A DNA stretch of 64,000 nucleotides, taken from NCBI GenBank assembly GCA_963575745.1, contig CAUYUJ010020615.1, forward strand, positions 967,236-1,031,235. Direction: 5' to 3'. Source of the stretch: Prorocentrum cordatum. Taxonomy: Eukaryota; Sar; Dinophyceae; Prorocentrales; Prorocentraceae. Each line of letters opens with the position of its first letter. The first letter of the stretch is position 1. Below, piece by piece: positions 53,946 through 63,634 of the stretch. Below the pieces are notes generated by a model. The model ran no database searches. It had not been told where the DNA came from and saw only the letters and a list, made by a program, of their open reading frames with translations. Made by a program: the position numbers and the translations under genes.

Positions 53946-54179
53946 ACAAATCACCGCGCTGGGAACCGATCTCTCTGGACATCGGGTGGCAATGAATATG
54001 GACCTCTTTGCGCCCCAGGGGGCGCACATCCGCCGCCTTCGTGGGGGGTGCAAGGCTGTGAAAATTCCGGCTGTACTGCGGTCTTGTTGTATGACATGTG
54101 TTGCTTGCACCTTGCCTCTCCAGTCCTCTCTCCACCGCACTGTCTACTCAAAGGGGCCGCACGATCCAATCAGAAGCCA

Positions 54180-54900
54180 CCTGGAAATGCGTGTTCCTAG
54201 GACGCTGCAAGATTCCTGCAGGAACGCCACCAGACCAACCGAGAGGGCCCACAAGGCCTCCAGGACGGCCCCGAGAGGCCCCCCCAAAGCCCAAGACGTC
54301 CAACACATGCCCCAACATGCTCATGCGATGGGCCAGGAGGGCCCCAAGTTGCTCCCCGGAGAAAAATTATCCCAGCAAAGCACCCTAGTGGCAGCAAAAG
54401 GGAAGAGGCTTGTCGAGGAGTAGGAGGTCGGCTTCAGGTGACCCATGTTCACCCGAACGTGTTTTTATCGTGGCCGTCCAGGCCGAACATTTAGCCGGCA
54501 CTGAGGCGAGAGCACGTTTCCCGAATACTGCGTGAAGACGTCTCAAGCGAAACGGCTGCCGGCAGAGGGCAGACACGGGCTCCCCGTTCCTCCTGTGGGA
54601 TTCCTCTGTGGTCCTTTCAATCCCGCAAATTGCCCCCAGGGCCTCAGAGATTGCCCAAACCTCCAAACTTGCCCCCAAAGGGCACAAGGTCCCGCCAAGA
54701 TCGCCAAGGACGGCCCAACAAGGCCACAAGATGCCCCCCAACTGAGCCCCCGAAGCTCCAAGATAGCCCTATGATTGCGAAATATTTGTCCGGGGTATCC
54801 CGAAAGGCCCCACGATACCCCCGAAGAGGCCCCAGGATGGTCCTGGAAGGCTTCAGCACTGTTCCAATGTATAGCCACAAGGTGTCCCCAGGTCGCCTCG
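54180..54900 (+). repeat. CCAAGA-rich repeat blocks
   Basis: Decayed blocks at 54,230-54,360 and 54,600-54,900, with 54,420-54,600 between them being unique-looking sequence without a call. Confidence 0.7.
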
Positions 54901-55069
54901 GGCCCCAAATATTGATGTCGAACGGGGCCCGCACCTAAAACTCGCGGAAATCTCGGGGCTTGCCGCGTGAATGTTGTGGCTTGTTAAGCGGCTATTCCCG
55001 AAGGCGGAAGTCGCCACACACCCTTGTGCGTGAAGGTATGCTTTGTTTGCTGTCTGCCCCGGAGGGGGG

Positions 55070-55970
55070 AAAGCACAGACCTCACGAGGGCCCCGCAGAG
55101 GCACCCAAGAAGCCTACAAGAAACTTGTAAGAGGTAATATAAGAGGCCTCCAACCGGCCCCCGAGAGGCATCCCACACGACCTCAAGAATCGTCATCCAA
55201 CAGGCCTCTGACCCGCAACCCAAGCACGGTGGCAATGTTGGCCGAAGGCCACAATACCCGCCGCCCCCTGTGGCTTGCCACAATGGTCTGGGTTTTTTTC
55301 CAGCCCACCGGCCACCCGGACAGCGAGGGAAAATCTAAGTCCCATTGCTCAAATCACCTCCAAGACGACCAAGATGGCTTCCAAGTTACCTCCAACGGCC
55401 AAGATGGCTCCAAGAGAGCCTAAGATAGCCCCAAGATGGCCTCCAAGACGGTCCCAAGATGCCTCCAAGACTGCCAAGATGGTCCAAGGGAGCCCGAAAC
55501 GCAGAAAAGGCCCATAATTAAAGACGGCCTAAGAGGCCTCCAAAAGGTATTACAGGAAGGTCCGAAGAGGACAAAATCATGGATGTCCATTGCATGGTTG
55601 GTCAAGATGTTGGCATTTGCTTCAGAACAGGCTTCCGACCGCCAAGATTCCCCCAGGAGATCTACAATATGGCCTCAGGACGGCCCAAGAGGCTCCCAAG
55701 ATGGTCCCCAAAGGGCCCCAAGACGGCCCAAGATGCATCTAAGACGCCCAAGATGGCCTTCAAGACGACCCTGAAGCTCCCCCAAAGTGCCCCAAGATGG
55801 CCCAGAGACGCTCCCAAGACGGCTTCCGACTGCATCACACGGGGTAGAAACGCTGTAAGCAGGCCAAAAAGGCCCCCCAAGGAAATTCCACAGGGCTCCA
55901 AGAGGCCCAAGGAGACCCCCAAGAGGCATCGGAGAGGCACCCAGAAGCTCTCAAGAGGTCTCCTCATCCT
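55070..55970 (+). repeat. CCAAGA-rich repeat blocks
   Basis: Two blocks, 55,070-55,240 and 55,350-55,970. The second contains the cleanest CCAAGATGGCCTCCAAGACG runs. Confidence 0.8.
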
Positions 55971-56246
55971 TCTCCTCGTCCTCCTGTTTCCTGCTCTCCT
56001 CATCCTCCTGTTCCTCCCCCACATGTTCCCCGGAGGACGTTCCACAACGGCTGGGGGAACGCATGGTCCAATCGCGCGGCCAAACTCTGCCAAAACGTTT
56101 GGCCATATATAGAGGTATCCTACAAGGAAGGGGGCGGCGGTGATACGCTGTAGGGGTCTTCAGATCCTATATCCACTACCCCATCGAGCCGTGGAAAGCC
56201 GTTCACGAAGAGACGGATACAAGAACTTGTGCCTTGGAGGGTGGAG

Positions 56247-56508
56247 TCAACGCTGCTCCTTCCGTCGCTGGCGGCGCTTCTCGATCTCGAACCACTTGAG
56301 GTGCTCCAGCCCGAGGACGGCACTGCAGCGGCGCAGCACCCCCCCCTTGCTCTATCTCCCGCTCACGCGCTCTGCTTCCCGTCCCTTCCCCCGAACCCCA
56401 CCTGAAGCGCATGCTCGAGGCATCTCCGTAGTAAACTGTCTGTTTTCGTGGCGACGTCATGAGTCGAGCCCATCCGCGGCGCTTGGGGTGCCCAAGGCCA
56501 GAACTCTG
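56247..56508 (-). CDS. Two-exon 3' end of an unknown gene
   Basis: On the minus strand exon 1 (56,508-56,402) follows TCCACCGCAG and ends CGCTTCAG|GTGGGG. Exon 2 (56,322-56,247) follows GCCGCTGCAG and ends in TGA. The 79-nt intron keeps the frame: exon 1 reads GLGHPKRRGWARLMTSPRKQ then VYYGDASSMRF; exon 2 AVLGLEHLKWFEIEKRRQRR then KEQR. 22 of 24 exon-2 codons end in G or C, the strongest bias in the window. The C-terminus is a basic, helical-looking segment. The first ATG that could start a short protein is at 56,460, but the frame is open upstream, so more exons likely lie to the right. No family recognised. Confidence 0.5.
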
Positions 56509-56509
56509 C

Positions 56510-57520
56510 GGTGGAACATAGTTCGGCCCCCCTTTACCTTATGCCAAAAAAGTGCATAGAGTTGAGAAGGCTGGCAACCAGAGCAAGGAACGCATACATT
56601 ATTTTAAGTATGGTTCGTGCGACTGCCTCACTTTGTTGTGGAGTTTACGCTGCTGGAGTGAATTGCATTGAACTATATATATACTGCAGTGCGCATTCGG
56701 GCTGCCCTACAAGTGTCTGGCTGACGGCACGATTGTAGTGAGGAGATTCGGTTGGGGCGATTATTGCGGATGCGTTCCTCAACGTGTAATCTCATGCTCG
56801 AGCTTTTTCTTCACGTGCGGAACATCGAGGAGCATGATGCATGGTGAAAGTCTCTCCTAAGTCAGGCGCGGTTGTCCGGCTCGCTTTTCTACAACGGAAC
56901 TTCCCCCGGCGGAGATTCCCCTATCAGGCCTTGCACTGAAGGGGTCCCAGCGGAGATTGCAAAATTTGGCGAAAATGCAAGGCCGGTTTTGGTAGGCGGC
57001 CGGGTTCTCGGTTTCCTGGTTCTGGGCTCCCGGGTTCCCGGTTGCTGGTTCCGGACCGATTTCGTTGGACGGCGGGGTTCCCGGGTTTCCGGGTTCCCGG
57101 GTTCTTGGTCGATCTCCTTATCGCTACCCACCTCTCTATTGATCACATCACAATCGATCCCACTGGAGATCGCTAGAACGATCTCACGATCGATCTCACT
57201 ATCGATTTCGCTGAACCGACTTCACGATCGGTTTCACGATCGATCTCAATATCCGTGTCACGAACTTTCAGACCATCCACTGATTCGGGTTCTTTCCCTG
57301 GTGCAATACGATTGGGCGGCATCTTCGCTCCCTTGTTGCAGGGTGTGGTTAGTGATGTCGTTCGCAACACGACCTGACTTCGCCTTGTCTTGAAATACGC
57401 AATTATCGGCCGTGCCTCCCGTGAAATGCAGCGTCCGCGCACGGAATTGTCATCTGGTGCTCGCGGTGCTCAGCCTCGTGCTCGCTTTCGGCCTGGAGCT
57501 CAGGGGAAACTTGCGCATTG
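56510..57520. other. Unassigned
   Basis: Contains repeated GGTTCCCGGGTT-type phrases at 56,990-57,110 and CGATCTCA/ACGATCG phrases at 57,140-57,250. No gene seen. Confidence 0.4.
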
Positions 57521-57523
57521 ATT

Positions 57524-57719
57524 TCGTCACGTTCGTGTCGTCACGACCCTGGCGCTGGTTTCTGACGCCGCGTGGATACTTCAACCTAAAACAATCGGTT
57601 GTTTTCCGATCGCCAGATCGCGCCAAATTGGCCGATTCTGGACCACAGGCGGCGTTCGACAAGAAACGCCTCCGGAAATGTCGACGCCGCGTCGGCACAT
57701 CACGAACCTGATGTACACG
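57524..57719 (+). mobile_element. Foldback element family F, copy 2
   Basis: Left TCACGTTCGTGTCGTCACGA; right TCGGCACATCACGAACCTGA. Interior GATTCTGGACCACAGGCGGC and GTTCGACAAG parallel copy 1. Confidence 0.72.
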
Positions 57720-57782
57720 AGGGCTGCGATCCCTGTAATCCCCCCCCACCCCACCCCATCCCCACCCCTCCCCGCCCCCCCC

Positions 57783-58040
57783 GTGAGGGGGAACGTTAGG
57801 GGGGACTGATTCAGAAGCAAAACATCGAACTGGAATCGGCGATACATCGATGCTAGGCCCCCAGGAGCGAATCCGTACGACCCTTGGCAGGGCGAAGCTA
57901 TCGCTGATAGACCCACCCGGCCCAGGAGCGTACATATTCGCCCATGAACGTATAGGGGCCGACAGCCTATTGGCCCCTTATCGGCGATGAATTGGCGATT
58001 CGGGGTCGACGCATTCTCCCCCTGACACTGTCCCCTGCTG
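57783..58040 (+). mobile_element. Foldback element family D, copy 2
   Basis: GTGAGGGGGAACGTTAGGGG, interior GGAATCGGCGATACATCGAT and GGCCCCTTATCGGCGATGAA, right end CTCCCCCTGACACTGTCCCC. Longer than the other copies. Confidence 0.72.
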
Positions 58041-58319
58041 TCTTCGCCGCTGTCCATCGTTTCTGCTCTGGCCTCTCCTCGGCAACAGGTAGCCGATGAA
58101 AAAGGCTTTCATACGTACGGCAGCGTGGAAATAACTCAGTTCGACAATGTTTTACATAAGCTTATACGAACCGCCGCTTAGTCGTTATTGCCATCGAACG
58201 CGTTTTCATTACCTTGACCATTCTCGAAAAGCCTGAAGGCCAACCACCCCTGGGCCTCCGGTGGCACTGGCTGGGCGGTTGGAGGAGGGGGGGAGAAAGG
58301 CTGGGCGAGAGGGCTGGAA

Positions 58320-58435
58320 GGAACGAGCAAGAGAGAGAGAGAGAAAAAAATAAAGGAAGAACAACAAAGGAACTAAGACATAAAGAGAGAAAGAGAGAAA
58401 GAGAGCGAGGGAGAAAGAGAGAGAGGTGGCTGGCG
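58320..58435 (+). repeat. GA-rich microsatellite
   Basis: (GA)n with AAAGA variants. Confidence 0.9.
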
Positions 58436-58530
58436 GGAAACAACAATAAAAACCGACGACGGAGATGGCGATCAAACCTACGTGGAGGGACAGGGAGGGG
58501 AGGGGTGAGACGAACACAGGGGTGGACCAG

Positions 58531-58698
58531 CTCAGGGGGGGCATATCGAGCCTGCGTCGGCGAATGCATCGCCGATAGATCGGCGATAGGACTCCATAGG
58601 TAAACCGCATGCTCTTGGGCGGGGTGGGCTGTCGGGCCCCTACTGGCGATGAGTGAGCGAATTGGGAGTTGCGTTCCCCCTTAACGTTGCCCCTGAGA
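58531..58698 (+). mobile_element. Foldback element family D, copy 3
   Basis: CTCAGGGGGGGCATATCGAG, interior GCATCGCCGATAGATCGGCG, right end CCCCCTTAACGTTGCCCCTG then AG. Confidence 0.75.
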
Positions 58699-58699
58699 G

Positions 58700-58915
58700 G
58701 GGGTGGTAGAGTGGGGGGAAGGAGGGATGGGGCAGGGGGGGAGGGGAAGGGAGGTTGAGGGTGGAGGGGGAGGAAGGGGGAGGAGGAGAAAGGAGGGGGG
58801 CAGGGACGTGGGAGGAAGAGGAAACGAGCCGAGGGACGGCAGGAGGGGAGGGGGCCCGGGGGGAGGGGGCCCAGGGGGTGGGCGGGTGGGAGACTAGAGC
58901 GGCGGGGGAAGGGGG
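58700..58915 (+). repeat. GGGAGG-rich tract
   Basis: G-rich purine sequence with many GGG runs; G-quadruplex potential on the plus strand. Confidence 0.8.
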
Positions 58916-59464
58916 GAGGCCTTGGAAACCCCTGCGGAGGCCGCGGAGAATCCGTCGAGCCCAGCAGGAGCGTCCTTCCGCCGTCCTCTCTCCTCCCTCG
59001 TGAAGGGGCCCAGGAGAACACACACACACACAAACACACACACAAAAGAAAAATATACGCAAATCCCAGGACACCCCCGAATTGTTCCATACCTTCGGGA
59101 TGTTCGTCCATCCCCCATCTTGTCCCATCTCTTCCCATACTTTCTGGGGGTGTCGACGATTCTTGGTGTCTGCGCCGATTTTGCCCTCCTGGGACCCCCC
59201 CCTGCGTTCACAATGGGGGGCCAAGCGTGATCACTTCGCCGGCGAAGAGCGTTCGCCCCTGTCGCGCGAGGGGAGGGAACGCCGAGGCTGGGGATGCTCG
59301 CAGGCCGATGCCGTCCCGCGCGGTGGGGGTGCGAAGGCAGAGGCGGTGGCTGGCGGCGAGCACAAAGCGAAGCGGGGGGGGATGGCAGGGTCGGCTACAC
59401 GTACGACCAGGGAAACGCAAGGCTCGGAGTCGGGGGACTGGGCTCAGGCCGCCTCCTCGGGCTC

Positions 59465-59555
59465 CTCCCTCCTCCCTCCTCTCTCCTTCCCCCTCCTCCT
59501 CCTTCTCCTCCTCCTCCTCCTCCTCCTCCTCCTCCTCCTCCTCCTCCTCCTCCTG
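59465..59555 (+). repeat. TCC microsatellite
   Basis: (TCC)n, pure at its right half. Confidence 0.95.
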
Positions 59556-59934
59556 GGGTACTTCTGGCTAAGGACATCCAGGGCACTTCTGGCCAGACAC
59601 CCGGCACCGCCAGCTCGGCCGCCCGTGCTGCCGCAGGCCCGCGGGGCGTGGGAGCTGCGCACCGAAGCGCCGGCCGCCACCGGTCGGGCGTCAGCCACCC
59701 CCCGCCCGTCGAGGCCGCTCGTGTGGCGGGGAGCAGCAGAAGTCGGGGAGACGTAGGGCTCGGGTTCGGGGGACTCGGGTTGGCCTGGCGGGGCCATCCC
59801 GAAACGGACGAGGCCCCGCCAGAAGTTTGGCGCGACCTCCCGCTGCAACCGTCCCACGGACACTGGCTGGACCGTCAAAACCCAGGACGCGCTCGGCCAA
59901 AAGCGCCAGCGAACCCGAGTTCTGGTGTACTCGA

Positions 59935-60070
59935 GTCTTACGTTTTCCCGATAAGAGTGACCTGGGCAAGAGTGACCTTTGGTGCGCGACTCAACGGGGG
60001 ACGCGGGGTGGACAACATTGGGCCCGCACCAAAGGCCACTCTGGCGAAAGGTAACTCTTACGTGTAGTCG
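59935..60070 (+). mobile_element. Foldback element family A, copy 3
   Basis: Left ATAAGAGTGACCTGGGCAAG then AGTGACCTTTGGTGCGCG; right CGCACCAAAGGCCACTCTGG then CTCTTACGTGTAG. It is followed after about 10 bases by family H copy 2. Confidence 0.8.
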
Positions 60071-60075
60071 GGTAG

Positions 60076-60212
60076 GGGGATGGGGGAAGGCCTTTTAGAA
60101 GGAGGCTGCTTACTAGAGGGCGCCAGCCTTGCATCTACAGACAGGGCCCGCGCCTTCTAAGAAGCAGGGGTGTTTCTAAGGAGCCTTCCCCCCTCCCCCT
60201 GTCCACCCCTGC
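60076..60212 (+). mobile_element. Foldback element family H, copy 2
   Basis: GGGGGAAGGCCTTTTAGAAG, GCGCCAGCCTTGCATCTACA, right end AAGGAGCCTTCCCCCCTCCC. Confidence 0.75.
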
Positions 60213-60619
60213 GCGTGGCCGAGGACGGCCCGACACACCCGATGCAGGAGTGCGGGTGGACGGATTTGAGCCCGAGGGTAGGCAAAGGCGCCTGACTTCG
60301 TGCTTCGCGCTGCGCGGAGCACGAATAGCTTCGCGCGCTCGCGCCGCCCCCCGGCGGAGAAGAGAAGGATGACGAGGACTCGGAGCCGAACCGCGAAGCG
60401 CGAAGAACTTCGCGCCCTCGAGGGCGCCCTTGGAAAGCGGTGCGCCCGACCCACCTCATGCAGGAGTGCTGGCGGATGCATTTGAGCCCGAGGATGAGGA
60501 TGCTGGGCCGAACGCGCACACGGACGCGTGAATTCCGTACGCCTCGATCCCAGAACCTCGTTCCTCGATCATCACCCATCCACCCCCCGACTTGCCGTCG
60601 ATCTGACGTCCATTTCCAA

Positions 60620-60722
60620 TGTATGTGTCGGTTTCATGCGTGTTTTTTGGCTCGATGATCCAGGATGCTCTTCGATGGTTTTCGCAGAAAGGAAAAATGC
60701 ACACGTCCGAGCGATGCCAGGC
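60620..60722 (+). mobile_element. Foldback element family G, copy 3
   Basis: GTGTCGGTTTCATGCGTGTT, GGATGCTCTTCGATGGTTTT, then AAAAATGCACACGTCCGAGC and GATGCC. Confidence 0.68.
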
Positions 60723-61049
60723 CGATGGACGAACGACCCAAGCTTCACCAGTGCAGGGGCCGAGTTCGCGACTCGTCTTGCTGGGGACGCGCTGCAAGCT
60801 CGAGGGCTGGTTGGTGGCTGAAAGACGAAGGCCACCGTCGGAACGGGGACTGGGGACCCTCGTCCGACACCTTCCGCGTGCGGCCCTGGTGAAATCAGGC
60901 ACTCTGGATCCACAGGGGCATCAGGTCGGTCGAGAGAAGTAGGTAAACACAGAAAGTAGGAAGACAGATCAAGTAGATTGGGCTGAGGCGCTATCAGAGA
61001 ATAACACAATACAGAAAAGGCAGATCGATCATTGAGGTAGTACAGCGCT

Positions 61050-61108
61050 TGAAATAGATTGAGATCTGGGAATCTGGAGATACCTACTTTCAACGAACGA
61101 CGGGTAAT
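61050..61108 (+). repeat. Dispersed repeat N, copy 2
   Basis: ATAGATTGAGATCTGGGAAT through CCTACTTTCAACGA; see 738-800. Confidence 0.65.
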
Positions 61109-61132
61109 AACAAAACAGCCTGCGTTCACATA

Positions 61133-61262
61133 AACTTTTGGAGCTCCGCGCGGGTTTATTGGAACCGCGCTGTCTCCCCCTCCCTGGCGCGCGGAGCGCG
61201 CCAAAGGTGGCGCTCGAGGCGCCGCCAAGGCTCCAACGCCGATCCGCGAAATCCGCGCGCCT
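61133..61262 (+). mobile_element. Foldback element family E, copy 3
   Basis: TTTTGGAGCTCCGCGCGGGT, CTCCCCCTCCCTGGCGCGCG, then ACGCCGATCCGCGAAATCCG. Confidence 0.75.
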
Positions 61263-61829
61263 TGGCCAGCGTCGCCGGCGCGCCAACGCCGCATTAAACC
61301 ACCGTGTGCCTGTTCTCGATTTCTTGGTGCGCACCAGGGAGGCGCCACTTCGCCGATGGCCCCAAATCGACCCCGCGTCGTTGAAGACCACTGCGCGCCG
61401 AAGGCGCTGCGACCCCCGTCGCGGCGCACCGACGTTCAGAGGCTGGCCCCCGTTGGCCCCCCCGCGCTGGTGAAGAATCGAAGAATGAAGGCCAAAAGCT
61501 CACACAGCGCGCCGCGGCTTCTGGGTAGGGCCGATGCTACCGCAACTTTCGATGCGCCATCTCCGCGCAAACTCAGGACTGGCGCAACGTGATTCTCCGA
61601 ATTCGAAGCTCCTCCGCACAGTCACACAGAACGACTGTGCCAATGCCAGGCCACGAAAGTGTAACGCCCGCCCCTGGGCTATCCACCCTAACCCGAGCCT
61701 CCTATAGTTTACGGGGTCCCAAAACGGTGCTGTAACAGACCTTGCGGTGACCTCGGAACCCCCAACGACCTCATTGCACGGTACGTCACCGCACGGCTTT
61801 GAGACCCCAGAGGCCCCAGTCGCCCGAGA

Positions 61830-61950
61830 AGTCCTCGGAGAACGGATCAACTCCCGAAGCCATGCGGTGACCGCGACTACCCACTGACTCACCACACAGT
61901 GTGGTCACCTCACCGTTCGGGGGCCCCCGAGACCTCCTCTCCCCACCTGG
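61830..61950 (+). repeat. Dispersed repeat K, copy 2
   Basis: TCCTCGGAGAACGGATC, CATGCGGTGACC, GTGTGGTCACC, GGGGGCCCCCGAGACCTCC; parallels 23,447-23,592. Confidence 0.62.
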
Positions 61951-62004
61951 GTGCGCTGCCGGGGCGGGCGCGCGGCGCCTGTCCCCGTCACCGCCGCCGC
62001 CCAC

Positions 62005-62109
62005 CAGGGCCTGAAAGACGATGTTCTCGAAGCCCTGGCCGTACCCGAGAAGCTTGAGGTTCGCCGTGAAGGTCACAAGGTCCAGAGTCGCCGCCGGCGC
62101 GTGCTTCCC
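62005..62109 (-). CDS. Internal exon, function unknown
   Basis: On the minus strand a 3' splice site (CTGTGGCCAG) and a 5' site (CTG|GTGGGCGG) bound 105 nt, 35 codons, phase 0 at both ends. It reads GKHAPAATLDLVTFTANLKL then LGYGQGFENIVFQAL. About 82% of codons end in G or C and the peptide looks like a folded-domain sequence. The plus strand and the other minus frames over it are much less natural. A second minus-strand exon-like piece lies upstream near 62,400-62,450 (QRKDTTLQRDFAQGAG). Family not recognised. Confidence 0.55.
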
Positions 62110-62139
62110 CTGGCCACAGGACGAGGAGGGCGCTCTTCC

Positions 62140-62268
62140 TTTTTTCCTCCTCCGCCTCCGCCTCCGCTTCCGCCTCCACCTCCTCCTCCTCCTCCTCCTC
62201 CTCCTCCTCCTCCTCCTCCTCCGCAGCAGCAGCAGCAATAGCAGCAGCAGCAGCAGCAGCAGCCACTG
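62140..62268 (+). repeat. TCC and GCA microsatellites
   Basis: (TCC)n at 62,150-62,222 followed directly by (GCA)n to 62,265. Confidence 0.95.
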
Positions 62269-62517
62269 CCGGTGCCCCGCCTTCTTTTTTCCCGCCCCCG
62301 CCTCGAGCCGGTATCCTTCCTGGTGGGCTTGTGGGCGGCCCAAGGGGTGGGTGAGGTGGGCCGGTGTGAGCCCGCCCGCCCCCCTCTTCAGGTGATCGGC
62401 CCGCGCCCTGCGCGAAGTCTCTCTGCAGCGTCGTATCCTTCCTCTGCACACTCTTATTCAGTGCCTCGCTGCGGCCGCTGTTGTGGTTCGATGGCGCCAG
62501 GGAGGGAACACAGGAGA

Positions 62518-62722
62518 GTCACGCATCGAATCGATAAGTCGGGTCGGCGATCGAAATGAATCGAATCGACGGAAGTCGGCAACCAAATCGGAAGAAGTCG
62601 AATCAGCGGAAATCAGCCGGCCAGTAAGGCCTCCATTGAGAACCCCGGAACCCAAATCGGAATCCGAAGACGAATCGATTCGGAATCGGAATCGATCGAA
62701 TCGCGCCGACTCGGATGAGTCG
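62518..62722 (+). repeat. Dispersed repeat J, copy 2
   Basis: GAATCGATAAGTCGGGTCGG, CGATCGAAATGAATCGAATC, GAAGTCGAATCAGCGGAAAT; collinear with 34,676-34,878. Confidence 0.85.
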
Positions 62723-63092
62723 AAACTAGCCCTGAAAAGGGGGGGACGAGAATGGAAAGGTGGAGCAGGAAAAAAGGGGACGCGGGGAGGGAGGTGTTGC
62801 GTCAAGTTGCGCGCGCACGCGTTAGCATGGGGGAACCGAATCCCGAAAGAAACGGGTCCTGAAACCCAGGGCCTTCCCCCAGGCCCGCCTCCTCATCCGG
62901 AACCGTTTTCGGACGGTCCTGGGGCCCGTGGAGGGCCCGGGGGCGCCAAAAAATGACGACAAACCTCGGGACCCGTTTCCCTCAGGACCCTACCCCCTGG
63001 CGAGCGCTGCGCGGAGCTGCCCGCACGCCCGCGGGCACGCGCATCCCACGCGGGCCAGAGCGCCCCCGCAGCATCGCGCGGCGGCCCCAGGG

Positions 63093-63116
63093 AGGGGGGG
63101 GGGGGGGGGGGGGGGC
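63093..63116 (+). repeat. Long G homopolymer
   Basis: Roughly 24 consecutive G. The length is likely to be unreliable in any assembly. Confidence 0.9.
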
Positions 63117-63254
63117 GCGTCGTGCGCCAGGAGCCGCCCTATGGGGCCGCTGCGCTCCCGTTCCCAGAGGGAAGGGCAAGGACAGATAAGGAAAAACAAA
63201 GAAAAAACAAGGAAAAGCAAGGGAACACAAGGACAAGCAAAGAACAAAGCAACC

Positions 63255-63320
63255 GGGGGAGGAGGAGGAGGAGGAGGAGAAGGAAGAGGAGGAGGAGGAG
63301 GAGGAGGAGGAGGAGGAATC
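63255..63320 (+). repeat. GGA microsatellite
   Basis: (GGA)n with AAG interruptions. Confidence 0.95.
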
Positions 63321-63634
63321 TTGAACCCGCGTGCTCTCGCCCGTGAGTGGGTGCCCCTGGTCTCGGCGCCCCGCGCAGGCACAAAGCAGCCGAGGCGGGG
63401 TGGGCCAGCGGCCTCATCGCACGGCGCCCTTGCTGCCGCCACTCGTTTACTCCTCGAGTAGCCCCTCGAGCGGCAGCAGTCTGAAGCATTGCTGCCGCCT
63501 CCCTCAGAGCTTGAGGAGCAGCCTGATGGACGGCCGCTGCCGCTCCTCTGCTCTGCGCTCTTCCAGGGGCCGCTCTGGCCGCTGGTCCCTGGGCCCTTGG
63601 GCATTCGCGGCCTCCGTGCCTGGCGCGGGGCTGT

